Shown: positions 1 to 7,729 of the stretch, one piece after another
Position numbering within the stretch: position 1 is the first letter of the stretch
Layout of the letters: each line of letters starts with the position of its first letter
Assembly: GCA_015659035.1 (NCBI GenBank)
Contig: DQNS01000060.1
Span: forward strand, 1-52,716
Reading direction: 5' to 3'
Length of the DNA: 52,716 nucleotides
Source: Acidobacteriota bacterium
GTDB taxonomy: Bacteria > Acidobacteriota > Vicinamibacteria > Vicinamibacterales > UBA8438
Translations under genes and position numbers: made by a program
Notes under the pieces: model-generated
What the model saw: only the letters and a program-made list of their open reading frames with translations
The model's database searches: none
What the model was told of the DNA's origin: nothing

Positions 1-235
1 GCACCTGGTTCGGGAACCCGTCCCACTCCAGGAAGCGCTTTTCGAACATGTTCGCGGTCTGGATGTACGGCAGCTTCAGGTGCAGCCCCGGCTCGGTAAC
101 CGGGTCACCGACCGGTTCGCCGAACTGGGTGATGATCGCCTGGTTGACTTCGGTGACGGTGTAGAGCGGTTTCCCCGCCAGGAGGACAAGCACGACCAGC
201 CCGAGCACGACCCCTATCAGTTGATTACGGTTCAC
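1..235 (-). CDS. hflC: HflC, N-terminal part (cut by window edge)
   Basis: SPFH/band-7 membrane protein that with HflK forms the HflKC complex modulating the FtsH protease at the inner membrane. Only about the first 78 residues are in the window. The translation starts MNRNQLIGVVLGLVVLVLL, a single membrane anchor, followed by the typical VNQAIITQFGEPVG and an EPGLHLKLP motif matching the one in HflK. I chose a GTG start at 235 because it overlaps the hflK stop in a GTGA junction and has an AGGAGG-like ribosome site just upstream, inside hflK. Translational coupling to hflK is typical of this pair. The C-terminus lies outside the window. Confidence 0.88.
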   Translation of the reverse strand, partial: MNRNQLIGVVLGLVVLVLLAGKPLYTVTEVNQAIITQFGEPVGDPVTEPGLHLKLPYIQTANMFEKRFLEWDGFPNQV

Positions 236-1266
236 TGGCCACCTCCTGTGCGTTGTGTGGTGTCGGTCAACGCGGCGGTCGCCACCCGCGCGCCGCCGTC
301 GAGCGACAGCAGCGGCAGGACACCGGTGGTGCCCTCGGCGACGAACACCTTGCGTCCGACCTGGGGCAGAATCTGCTGCATCGTCTCCAGATACATCCGC
401 TGCCGGGTGACTTCCGGCGCCTGGCGATAGGCCGCTTCGATCGCGGCGAACCGCGAGGCCTCACCCTCGGCGCGGTTCACGCGGTCCAGCGCGTACCCCT
501 CTGCCTGCAGAACCGCCTGCTCGGCCTCGCCGCGCGCTCGCGGGATGACGGCGTTGTACTCGGCGAGCGCCTCGTTGACGGCCCGTTGGGCCTGCTGCTG
601 GGCTTGGCTGACCTCGTCCCACGACGGCCTGACCGGGTCGGGTGGGTTGACGTCCTGCAGCACCACCTGGTCGATGGTGACCCCCATCTGGTACTGGTCG
701 GTCAACGCCTGCAGCCGGGTCTCCACGGTGGTCTCGATCTCCTGGCGCCCGACCGTCACCACCTCGGTGACCGTCCGGTCGCCGACCGTCTCCCGCATGA
801 TCGCCTCGTTCATCGCACGGAACGTCTCCTCGAGGTTCCGGACCTCGAACAGGTATTTCCTGGGGTCGCTGACCCGATACTGGACGATCCACTCGACGAC
901 CGCCACGTTCAGGTCTCCGGTCAGCATCACCGCTTCGTCGGCGAATCGTCGCTCCTGGGTGGCGAACTCGGTGCGGGTACCCGCCTCGACGGTTCGGAAC
1001 CCGAACTCCTGTTTTAGCTGGCGCTGGACCGGGACCCGGGTCATTTCCTCAACGAACGGCAGCTTGAAGTGCAGCCCGGGCGCTGCCTCGCGGGCGTACT
1101 TCCCGAATCGCTGGATCACGCCCACCTCTTCCGGTTCGATCTGATAGACGGTGCCCAAGAGGCTCACCAGCACGACGAGTGCGAGTAGGCCCAACGCCGC
1201 GGTTCGCCAGGGGATGTTGGGTATCTTGAGCTTGCTCATGTCGACGACGGGAAATCTGTCATCCAT
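232..1266 (-). CDS. hflK: HflK, FtsH protease modulator
   Basis: SPFH/prohibitin-domain protein of 344 residues, partner of HflC in the complex that surrounds and modulates membrane protease FtsH. Short cytoplasmic N-terminus, one membrane segment at about residues 23-42, then the band-7 domain beginning YQIEPEEVGVIQRFGKY with the PGLHFKLPF motif, and an Ala/Glu-rich helical region around 220-275 (QAQQQAQRAVNEALAEYN). Length fits the family. The ATG at 1266 is preceded by GAAGGAGAAG at good spacing; a second in-frame Met at residue 10 is a less likely start. It is first in the hflK-hflC operon and its stop overlaps the hflC start. Confidence 0.93.
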   Translation of the reverse strand: MDDRFPVVDMSKLKIPNIPWRTAALGLLALVVLVSLLGTVYQIEPEEVGVIQRFGKYAREAAPGLHFKLPFVEEMTRVPVQRQLKQEFGFRTVEAGTRTEFATQERRFADEAVMLTGDLNVAVVEWIVQYRVSDPRKYLFEVRNLEETFRAMNEAIMRETVGDRTVTEVVTVGRQEIETTVETRLQALTDQYQMGVTIDQVVLQDVNPPDPVRPSWDEVSQAQQQAQRAVNEALAEYNAVIPRARGEAEQAVLQAEGYALDRVNRAEGEASRFAAIEAAYRQAPEVTRQRMYLETMQQILPQVGRKVFVAEGTTGVLPLLSLDGGARVATAALTDTTQRTGGGQ

Positions 1267-1512
1267 TTACTTCTCCTTCTATGCGCAGCGGGGTCATCGA
1301 GATGTCTCAGTGTGACGGAACATCGGGTCCCCGGCAGCCGTGACACACAGTGATACCTGTACTGTAGCCCTAAACGCGCTTCGCCGGGGGTCACTAGGAG
1401 GTAATACGTCTCGAAAAGGGTCCGATTCGGTCGGAAACAGCGAGGAGATGCCGCCCTGAAGCCTCAAGCCCGTAAGGTCCAAAGCCCAAAGCCCGATTGA
1501 GTCCTCTGCCCC

Positions 1513-2553
1513 TCACTTCACATACTTGTCCCAGTTTCGCGTGGTGCCCGGCGCGCGGTCCGCCTGCAGAATCTGCATCCAGCCCGGATACTCTGGCGCC
1601 AGCGCGCTCACGGTGTTCAACCGCTCGAGCTCAGGATCAGTCAGGGTCAGGTCGACGGAGCCGAGATTGTCGTCGAGCTGATCGAGCCGCTTGGCCCCGA
1701 TGATGACGCTGGTCACCGCCGGCTGGTGCAGCAGCCAGGCGAGCGCAATCTGCGCCACCGAGACCTCGTGCGCGGTCGCCACCTCGCGCATCACGTCGAT
1801 GATGTCGTAGGCACGGGTCTTGTCGACCGGCGGGAAATCGAACGTCGTTCGACGCGCGTCCGGGTCGGTCTCGCTCTCGCGGGTGAACTTGCCCGATAGG
1901 AACCCGCCGGCGAGCGGGCTCCACGGCAGCAGCCCCAGCCCCTGGTCGTCGACGAGCGGGATCATCTCGCGTTCGAGCTCGCGGCCGGCGATCGAGTAGT
2001 AGGACTGTGTGCTGATGAACTCGGCCAGCCCCTGCTGCCGCGAGACGGCCAGCGCCTTCATGAGCTGCCAGGCGGTCAGGTTCGAGCACCCGATGTAGCG
2101 GACCTTGCCGGCGCGCACCAGGTCGTTGAGCGCACCGAGCGTCTCGGCGATGTCGGTGTCCGGGTCGTGGCCGTGGATCTGGTAGAGGTCGATGTAGTCG
2201 GTGCCCAGCCGGCGGAGGCTGGCGTCGCACTCAGCCATGATGTGCACGCGCGAGAGCCCGATCTGGTTCGGCCCGTCGCCCATCCGGCCGCGCACCTTCG
2301 TGGCCACGATGACATCCGGCCGCCGCACGCCGAGCGCGGTGCCGAGCATTTCTTCCGACCGGCCGACCGAGTAGACGTTGGCGGTGTCGAAGAAGTTGAC
2401 GCCGGCGTCCAGCGACCGATGGACGAGTGTGTCCGCCTCCTTCTGGCCGAGGGCGCCGATCGCCTCGAACATGCCGACGCCCCCGAACGTCATGGCGCCA
2501 AGACAGAGCTCCGAGACATAGATGCCGGTGTTCGCGAGAAGACGATGTTTCAT
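1513..2553 (-). CDS. Aldo/keto reductase
   Basis: NADPH-dependent aldo/keto reductase of 346 residues, TIM-barrel fold, close to the YajO/voltage-channel-beta-like group; the carbonyl substrate is unknown. Visible motifs: start MKHRLLANTGIYVSELCLG, the DTANVYSVGRSEEMLG segment carrying the catalytic Asp and Tyr, the Lys of VIVATKVRG, the His of YQIHGHD, and a C-terminal nucleotide-site stretch (TSVIIGAKRLDQLDDNL). I start at the ATG at 2553 rather than at the longer open frame, because homology begins there, an AGGGG lies about 9 nt upstream, and the longer frame runs into the esterase gene. It follows that esterase by 10 nt, so the two are probably cotranscribed. Confidence 0.92.
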   Translation of the reverse strand: MKHRLLANTGIYVSELCLGAMTFGGVGMFEAIGALGQKEADTLVHRSLDAGVNFFDTANVYSVGRSEEMLGTALGVRRPDVIVATKVRGRMGDGPNQIGLSRVHIMAECDASLRRLGTDYIDLYQIHGHDPDTDIAETLGALNDLVRAGKVRYIGCSNLTAWQLMKALAVSRQQGLAEFISTQSYYSIAGRELEREMIPLVDDQGLGLLPWSPLAGGFLSGKFTRESETDPDARRTTFDFPPVDKTRAYDIIDVMREVATAHEVSVAQIALAWLLHQPAVTSVIIGAKRLDQLDDNLGSVDLTLTDPELERLNTVSALAPEYPGWMQILQADRAPGTTRNWDKYVK

Positions 2554-2563
2554 TAGTCTGCCC

Positions 2564-3262
2564 CTACCGTTCCGCCCAGCGCTCCAGAACCCACTCACCA
2601 GCTTCCTGGAGCGGTGGGGCGCCCATCTGGAAATGGCCGACGCCTTCGAGCGCCATGAACGACACCGTCTGTCCACGGTCCTTCATCTCCCGGGCGAGCT
2701 GTTCGGCCGGCCCGAACGGTACCACCTCGTCATCGCGGGCGTGGATGATGAAGACCGGCATATCGCCGACCAGGGCGGCGTCGTCGCTGTTAGACCGGGC
2801 CGCCATCGGGATCGCCGCGGCGAACAGGTCCGGGTGCCGCGAGGCCATGTACCACGTGCCGCGCCCGCCTAGGCTGAACCCCGTGACAAGAATCCGCTCG
2901 GTGTCGATCGCGTAGCGGTCAATCACGTCGTCGAGCAGTGCCAGGACGCCCCGCTCGCTGGTCTCATTGGCCCAGCGGCGGTCCGGCGCGTCTGGGGCGA
3001 CGATGATCGCCCCCCAGTCCTGGAGTGCCGGTCCCACGACGCCTCGGAGAAACTGCGTGCCGTAGTAGGGCCCGCGCGACCCCCCGGGATGCAGCGCCAG
3101 CACCAGTGGTCGTGGCTCGGCCGGGTCGTAGTCACGCGGAATATAGATGCCATACGTTACGGTGCCGACGCCCTCGACCTCGAGCGTCGTGTTGTGCAGA
3201 CCGGGGTCCAGGGGCGCCTGGAACAGCGTGCTGAACAGGACCGTGGTCAGAAGCCAGCGCAT
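2564..3262 (-). CDS. Secreted alpha/beta-hydrolase (esterase, PHB-depolymerase-like)
   Basis: Probable exported esterase of 232 residues. An N-terminal signal peptide (MRWLLTTVLFSTLFQAP) precedes an alpha/beta-hydrolase domain with YIPRDYDP and LALHPGG (oxyanion region). By my count the nucleophile is Ser130 in GFSLGG, the acid is Asp177 or Asp178 in HARDDEVVP, and the base is His210 in GVGHF. This architecture resembles the LpqC/feruloyl-esterase-like family, but the substrate cannot be told from sequence. It is divergent from gltX across 71 bp that contain a symmetric -10 element, and it leads a two-gene unit with the aldo/keto reductase. Confidence 0.85.
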   Translation of the reverse strand: MRWLLTTVLFSTLFQAPLDPGLHNTTLEVEGVGTVTYGIYIPRDYDPAEPRPLVLALHPGGSRGPYYGTQFLRGVVGPALQDWGAIIVAPDAPDRRWANETSERGVLALLDDVIDRYAIDTERILVTGFSLGGRGTWYMASRHPDLFAAAIPMAARSNSDDAALVGDMPVFIIHARDDEVVPFGPAEQLAREMKDRGQTVSFMALEGVGHFQMGAPPLQEAGEWVLERWAER

Positions 3263-3315
3263 GGTGTTTCCCCCGTGTGTGTGGTGGCCGCCAGATCGAG
3301 CAGCGGCAGGCGGTC

Positions 3316-3323
3316 ATTATAAT
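3316..3323. promoter_or_regulatory. Self-complementary -10 element between divergent genes
   Basis: The octamer ATTATAAT is its own reverse complement, so a perfect TATAAT can be read on both strands. On the plus strand it ends 10 nt before the gltX ATG, implying a very short or absent leader; on the minus strand it lies about 54 nt upstream of the esterase start. No good -35 is visible on either side. Promoter function is inferred from the consensus match in otherwise GC-rich DNA. Confidence 0.5.
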
Positions 3324-3333
3324 CGTTGAGCCC

Positions 3334-4902
3334 ATGACGACGGTCCGCACCCGCTTCGCACCCAGCCCGACCGGCTATCTCCACATCGGCGGCGTCCGTA
3401 CGGCCTTGTTTAACTGGCTGTTCGCCCGACGGCACGGTGGCCAGTTCTTGCTGCGGATCGACGACACCGACGCCCAGCGGAACGTCGCCGAGGCGCTGCG
3501 CCCGATCCTGGACGGGTTCCGATGGCTTGGTCTCGACTGGGACGAGGGCCCCGAAGTCGACGGGCCCTATGCGCCCTATTACCAATCGCAGCGGGGCGCC
3601 CGGTATCGGGCAGCCGCCGACCAGCTCGTGGCGACCGGCGCCGCCTACCGCGACTATGCCACCACCGAGGAGATTCAGGCCGAACGCGAGACGGCCCAGC
3701 GAGAGAAACGTCGTTTCCTCTACAGCCGGCGCTGGATGGCCGAGACCGACGCGCAGGCGGCGGCGTTCGAGGCGGAAGGTCGGCAGGCGAGCGTCCGTCT
3801 GCAGATGCCCCGCGAGGGTGTCTGTGCCTTCCACGATCTGGTGCGGGGCGACGTCGAGTTCGAGTGGGCGCTCGAGCAGGACCACGTCGTGCAGCGGGCC
3901 GATGGCACCTGTCTGTATCACCTGGCGAGCACCGTCGACGACCACGATTTTGCGATCACGCACGTCATCCGGGCCGTCGAGCACCTGTCGAACACGCCCC
4001 GACAGATCTTCATCGCCACGGCGCTGGGCTACCCGCTGCCGGCCTACGCGCATCTGCCGTATGTCGCCGCGCCGGGCAGCGCAGAGAAGCTCAGCAAACG
4101 GAAGCTGGGCACGTATCTCAAGCACCACGAGTTCAAGAAGGCATACGACCACGGCGCCGGGATCGCCGAGGCGCAGGGTCTGTCCATCACACCCGTGAGC
4201 TTCAGCCCGGTGGTTGTCGACTTCTACCGCGAGGTGGGATACGAGCCGGACGCGCTGGTGAACTATCTGCTCCTGCTCGGGTGGTCGCTCGACGACCGGA
4301 CCGAGACGTTCACCCGCGAGGAGATGATCGAGCACTTCTCGCTCGAGCGGGTCAATCGTTCCGCGGCCAGCTTCGACCTCCAGAAGCTGCTGGCGTTTCA
4401 GGAACGGCGGATGCAGGCGCTGTCGGTCGAGGCGCGGGTCGCGCGGGTGCTGCCATTCCTGGAGCGCGCCGGTCTGGTTGATGCGCCGTCAACCGGCGAC
4501 CAGCAGGCGCGGACGCGCCGGGTCGTCGAGGCGGCCGGCGACCGGATCAAGGTGGCCGGGGACATTCTTGGCTATCCGGAGTTCTTCCAGTCTGACGATG
4601 AGGTCGCATACGATCAAAAGGCGTTCGACAAACGTGTGCGCAAGGCGGGGGTCGAGCCGCTGCTGCGCCGTTTTCGCGACCGGCTGGGCGCCACCGAGCC
4701 GTTCGATGCCGACACCCTCGACCGCGCGATGCACGCGTTCGTCGAGGCCGAGGGCATCGCGATTGGTCAGGTCATCCACGCGGTCCGGGTCTCGGTGACC
4801 GGCAAGGCGGTCGGCTTCGGCCTGTTCGAGGGGTTGGCGATTCTGGGGCGTGACGCCTGTGTCGCCCGTATCGACCGGGCGTTGGGGCGGTTGGCAGACT
4901 AG
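3334..4902 (+). CDS. gltX: Glutamyl-tRNA synthetase
   Basis: Class I aminoacyl-tRNA synthetase (522 residues) charging tRNA-Glu with glutamate. The HIGH-type motif is in RFAPSPTGYLHIGG near the N-terminus, and the KMSKS-type motif appears as EKLSKRKL near residue 250; the zinc-less GluRS core and a C-terminal anticodon-binding helical domain follow. The start is the ATG at 3334, where family homology begins (MTTVRTRFAPSPTG); upstream in-frame codons belong to the intergenic promoter. A TATAAT ends only 10 nt before the ATG. Because glnS is next door, this enzyme need not mischarge tRNA-Gln, although a discriminating role cannot be proved from sequence. Confidence 0.96.
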   Translation: MTTVRTRFAPSPTGYLHIGGVRTALFNWLFARRHGGQFLLRIDDTDAQRNVAEALRPILDGFRWLGLDWDEGPEVDGPYAPYYQSQRGARYRAAADQLVATGAAYRDYATTEEIQAERETAQREKRRFLYSRRWMAETDAQAAAFEAEGRQASVRLQMPREGVCAFHDLVRGDVEFEWALEQDHVVQRADGTCLYHLASTVDDHDFAITHVIRAVEHLSNTPRQIFIATALGYPLPAYAHLPYVAAPGSAEKLSKRKLGTYLKHHEFKKAYDHGAGIAEAQGLSITPVSFSPVVVDFYREVGYEPDALVNYLLLLGWSLDDRTETFTREEMIEHFSLERVNRSAASFDLQKLLAFQERRMQALSVEARVARVLPFLERAGLVDAPSTGDQQARTRRVVEAAGDRIKVAGDILGYPEFFQSDDEVAYDQKAFDKRVRKAGVEPLLRRFRDRLGATEPFDADTLDRAMHAFVEAEGIAIGQVIHAVRVSVTGKAVGFGLFEGLAILGRDACVARIDRALGRLAD

Positions 4903-4958
4903 GAGGCGGGAAACAGGAGACTGGAGGAGCCGATTGGGCTTCGCCCGCTTCCAGACCC
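4900..4958. repeat. CAGGAG-family repeat (gltX-glnS gap)
   Basis: AGGAG/CAGGAG/TGGAGG units beginning at the gltX stop codon, followed by a short GGGC-TTC-GCCC hairpin (about 4936-4946). Same unit family as the other CTCCTG/CAGGAG repeats in this window. Confidence 0.55.
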
Positions 4959-4968
4959 CTGCAGACAG

Positions 4969-6702
4969 ATGCAGAGCGACACACCACCGGACATAGACTC
5001 CGCCGAAGGGGTCTCCACCAGGGGGCTCGATTTCATCCGGCAGATCGTCGTCGAGGACCGGCAGGCTGGGAAAAACGAGGGCCGCGTACACACCCGCTTT
5101 CCACCCGAGCCGAACGGGTATCTGCACATCGGCCACGCCAAGGCGATCTGTCTGGCCTTCGGACTGGCCGACGAGCACGACGGGTTGTGCAACCTGCGGA
5201 TGGACGACACCAACCCGACGACCGAGAGCGTCGAGTACGTCCGGGCGATCAAGGACGACGTGCGCTGGCTCGGGTTCGACTGGGGTGACCGGTTCTTCTA
5301 CGCCTCCGACTACTTCGACCAGCTCCACGCCTTTGCCGTGCAGCTGGTGGAGGCCGGGAGGGCGTATGTGTGCGATCTGCGGGGCCCCGACGTCGGCGAG
5401 TATCGCGGGATGTGGAACCGGCCGGGCCGGAACAGCCCGTACCGGGACCGGTCGGTCGAGGAGAATCTCGATCTGTTCGCCCGGATGCGCGCCGGCGAGT
5501 TCGAGGATGGGTCACGGACGCTGCGCGCGAAGATCGACATGGCGTCGCCGAACATGAACATGCGCGACCCGACGATCTACCGGATCCGGCGGGTGCCGCA
5601 CTACCGGACCGGGGACGCGTGGTGCATCTACCCGATGTACGACTTCACGCACCCGCTGTCGGACGCGCTCGAGGGGATCACGCACTCGCTCTGCACGCTC
5701 GAGTTCGAGGACCATCGACCCCTGTACGACTGGTTTCTCCGGAACATCGACGTGCCGTGTCAGCCACGTCAGATCGAGTTCGCGCGGCTGAATCTCAGCC
5801 ACACCGTGCTGAGCAAGCGCAAGCTGCTGCAGCTGGTGGAGCAGGGCCACGTGGCGGGGTGGGACGACCCCCGCATGCCGACGATCGTCGGGTTTCGCCG
5901 ACGCGGCTACACGCCCGAGGCGGTCCGAGACTTCTGCGACCGGATCGGTATCGCCAAGGCCAACAGCATCGTGTCGGTCGCGCAGCTCGAGGATGCGGTG
6001 CGGCAGGACCTCAACAAGCGGGCGCTACGCGTGATGGGGGTGCTCCGGCCGCTGAAGCTCGTCATCGAGAACTATCCCGAGGGGCAGGTCGAACAGGTCG
6101 AGGCGGTCAACAACCCGGAGGACGAGTCCATGGGGTCGCGTGAGGTCCCGTTTTCGCGGGAGCTCTACATCGAGCGGACCGACTTCCACGAGGACCCCCC
6201 GAAGAAGTACTTCCGGCTCGCGCCCGGTCGCGAGGTCCGGTTGCGGTACGCGTACTTCATCACCTGCCGGGAGGTGGTCAAGGATCCGCAGACCGGCGAG
6301 GTAATCGAGCTCCGGTGCACCTACGACCCGGAGACCCGTGGGGGGTACGCGCCGGACGGCCGCAAGGTGCGGGGCACGATCCACTGGGTGTCGGCTGCGC
6401 ACGCGGTGGAGGCGGAGGTGCGGCTTTACGACCATCTGTTCGCGACGATCAACCCCGAGGACGTGGACGAGGGCGGAGATTACACAGACGCCCTGAACCC
6501 GGCGTCGCTCGAGACGCTGAGGGGGTGCCGGGTGGAGCCGAGTCTGGCCGGCGCCCAGGCCGGGAGCCGGTATCAGTTCGAACGGCAGGGCTATGTTTGT
6601 GTCGACCCCGACTCGACCAAGGACCGGCTGGTGATCAACCGAACGGTCACGCTACGGGACACGTGGGCCAAGATCGAAAAAGCGAGAGCGGGAAGGCAGT
6701 AG
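4969..6702 (+). CDS. glnS: Glutaminyl-tRNA synthetase
   Basis: Class I synthetase (577 residues) charging tRNA-Gln directly with glutamine. The ATP-site HIGH motif is [13 protein letters not shown] at about residues 46-58; typical GlnRS blocks follow ([40 protein letters not shown]) and the KMSKS-type motif VLSKRKL near residue 280. The C-terminal half is the two-beta-barrel anticodon-binding region ending [12 protein letters not shown]. Length matches E. coli GlnRS. It lies 66 nt downstream of gltX in the same direction, separated by a repeat. Its presence implies the direct glutaminylation route rather than dependence on GatCAB for Gln-tRNA. No strong ribosome site is visible before the ATG. 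Confidence 0.96.
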   Translation: MQSDTPPDIDSAEGVSTRGLDFIRQIVVEDRQAGKNEGRVHTRFPPEPNGYLHIGHAKAICLAFGLADEHDGLCNLRMDDTNPTTESVEYVRAIKDDVRWLGFDWGDRFFYASDYFDQLHAFAVQLVEAGRAYVCDLRGPDVGEYRGMWNRPGRNSPYRDRSVEENLDLFARMRAGEFEDGSRTLRAKIDMASPNMNMRDPTIYRIRRVPHYRTGDAWCIYPMYDFTHPLSDALEGITHSLCTLEFEDHRPLYDWFLRNIDVPCQPRQIEFARLNLSHTVLSKRKLLQLVEQGHVAGWDDPRMPTIVGFRRRGYTPEAVRDFCDRIGIAKANSIVSVAQLEDAVRQDLNKRALRVMGVLRPLKLVIENYPEGQVEQVEAVNNPEDESMGSREVPFSRELYIERTDFHEDPPKKYFRLAPGREVRLRYAYFITCREVVKDPQTGEVIELRCTYDPETRGGYAPDGRKVRGTIHWVSAAHAVEAEVRLYDHLFATINPEDVDEGGDYTDALNPASLETLRGCRVEPSLAGAQAGSRYQFERQGYVCVDPDSTKDRLVINRTVTLRDTWAKIEKARAGRQ

Positions 6703-6715
6703 GGTACGGGAAACA

Positions 6716-6742
6716 GCGCTCCGGTTTCTCCCTCTCCCCGCC
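6716..6742 (+). repeat. CTCTCCCC-type repeat, short copy
   Basis: GCGCTCCGGTTTCTCCCTCT followed by CCCC, nearly identical to the repeat at 12990 and echoed inside the 25471 repeat (GCGCTCCGGCTTCTC). Lies between glnS and the convergent SYLF gene. Confidence 0.5.
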
Positions 6743-6749
6743 AGAGCTT

Positions 6750-6780
6750 TTCTTACAGCCCCGCTACGCTGCTGCTAGCT
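6750..6780 (+). repeat. CTAG-bounded repeat, short copy over a stop codon
   Basis: TTCTTACAGCCCCGCTACG then CTGCTGCTAGC, matching the copy at 32415-32445 (TTCTTACAAGCCCCGCTACG then TGGGGGCTAGC). The terminal CTAG carries the stop codon of the SYLF gene on the minus strand. Confidence 0.55.
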
Positions 6781-7467
6781 CCGATCCTTCGCGAGCGTCG
6801 CGCGCCAGTTCGCCACGGCGTCGGCATCGTGCGGGGTGGCGGCCTCGCCTTCCAGCACCAGTTGTCCCGATCCGAAGGGGTAGTCGTAGAATCGCTCGTT
6901 GGCGTCCCGGTCTGCCCGGATCGTCGAGCCCTTCAGGGTGATCCCCGCAAACAGCCCGCGGGTTCTGGAATAGCTCAGGATTTCAGCGCGCAGCGTCAGG
7001 TCGGTTGATGCCTCGAGGTTCCGCCCGAGCGGCCCCACGACCGCCGAGGCGTCGCCGCCGATCTTGAACTCGTTCCGGAGCAGCTTTTCCAGCCCGCGGC
7101 GGTTCATGATCACCAGGATCAGATCCACCGACTGACCACCGATCTGCAGACCGAAGCTGCCGCCGGTCAGCGTGAGAAAGGCCGGCGTTGACCACTCGCC
7201 CTGCTCGTTTCTGGCGCTGATGACCCCTTTGCCGCGATGCCCGCCGAAGATGAAGCCGGCCTTCACGGTGGACGGGAAGATGGCGACCGCTGTGGCCTTG
7301 TCGAGAATGGCCCGTGGGATCGCGTTGTCGGGGGCCTCCATGATTTCTTCGAAGACGGTCGTGGCGGTCTTGAGCCGCTTGATCTCATCGTCCTGCGCGA
7401 CGGCCAGACCGGCGCCCAGGTGCAGGGCGAACCCAGCGATCAGGAGTCGTGTGTGTCGAATGTCCAT
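6775..7467 (-). CDS. Secreted SYLF (Ysc84-type) lipid-binding domain protein
   Basis: Exported protein of 230 residues with a signal peptide (MDIRHTRLLIAGFALHLGAGLAVAQ) and one SYLF domain: AVAIFPSTVKAGFIFGGHRGKGVIS, FLTLTGGSFGLQIGGQSVDLILVIMN and a C-terminal LFAGITLKGSTIRADRDANERFY stretch are hallmark blocks (the longer ones quoted across several short motifs). In eukaryotes SYLF domains bind phosphoinositides; bacterial secreted versions have no settled function. The start is the ATG at 7467, preceded by GACGAGGA; the longer frame upstream is repeat DNA. Its TAG stop is supplied by the CTAG end of a repeat. Convergent with glnS. Confidence 0.82.
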   Translation of the reverse strand: MDIRHTRLLIAGFALHLGAGLAVAQDDEIKRLKTATTVFEEIMEAPDNAIPRAILDKATAVAIFPSTVKAGFIFGGHRGKGVISARNEQGEWSTPAFLTLTGGSFGLQIGGQSVDLILVIMNRRGLEKLLRNEFKIGGDASAVVGPLGRNLEASTDLTLRAEILSYSRTRGLFAGITLKGSTIRADRDANERFYDYPFGSGQLVLEGEAATPHDADAVANWRATLAKDRS

Positions 7468-7530
7468 GAGGTCCTCGTCAGGGCTGGCAGGCCTGATCCC
7501 CAGTATAGCGCGTCGCCTCTCCGCCCGGGG

Positions 7531-7570
7531 GCTGGCAGCGACGCTCCGCCTCAAACCGACGAGTGCCCGG
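7531..7570 (+). repeat. CTAG-family repeat, internal segment
   Basis: GCTGGCAGCGACGCTCCGCC followed by TCAAACCGACGAGTGCCCGG; nearly the same words occur at 32349-32383 and, inverted, at 8880-8908 and 32133-32168. Directly abuts a CTCCTG-type repeat. Confidence 0.6.
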
Positions 7571-7608
7571 CTTCCTCCTGACTTCTGCCTCCTGACTTCT
7601 GACTCCTT
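7571..7608 (+). repeat. CTCCTG-family repeat
   Basis: Tandem CTTCCTCCTGACTTCTG and CCTCCTGACTTCTGACTCC units upstream of the SYLF start. Same family as the repeats between the his genes. Confidence 0.6.
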
Positions 7609-7651
7609 GGGTATGTCCGAATGATACCTCGGGTACAATCGCGGCTCGTCT

Positions 7652-7692
7652 CGCCGTCGTTCGCTGGCGCGGTCTGCCAGCGAACGACGGCG
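7652..7692 (+). promoter_or_regulatory. Perfect 17-bp inverted repeat upstream of oxidoreductase gene
   Basis: Left arm CGCCGTCGTTCGCTGGC (7652-7668), 7-nt loop, right arm GCCAGCGAACGACGGCG (7676-7692), no mismatches. It ends 37 nt before the ATG of the downstream oxidoreductase; a TACAAT (7634-7639) lies just upstream, so the hairpin would fall in the 5' leader. There is no T tract, so it is not an ordinary intrinsic terminator. A regulator site or a leader RNA structure is possible. Confidence 0.6.
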
Positions 7693-7729
7693 GACAGCCC
7701 AGAGCCGAAGAGTCGTCAGAGGTCCTTCC

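Noticed and set aside
1294-1482. 62-codon open frame upstream of hflK
   Set aside because: No ribosome site or homology; the region includes degenerate AAAGCCCAAAGCCC spacer repeats at 1477-1497.
7634-7639. Complete sigma-70 promoter with TACAAT upstream of the oxidoreductase
   Set aside because: The nearest -35-like TTGGGT is 21 nt away, too far; only the -10-like hexamer is supported.
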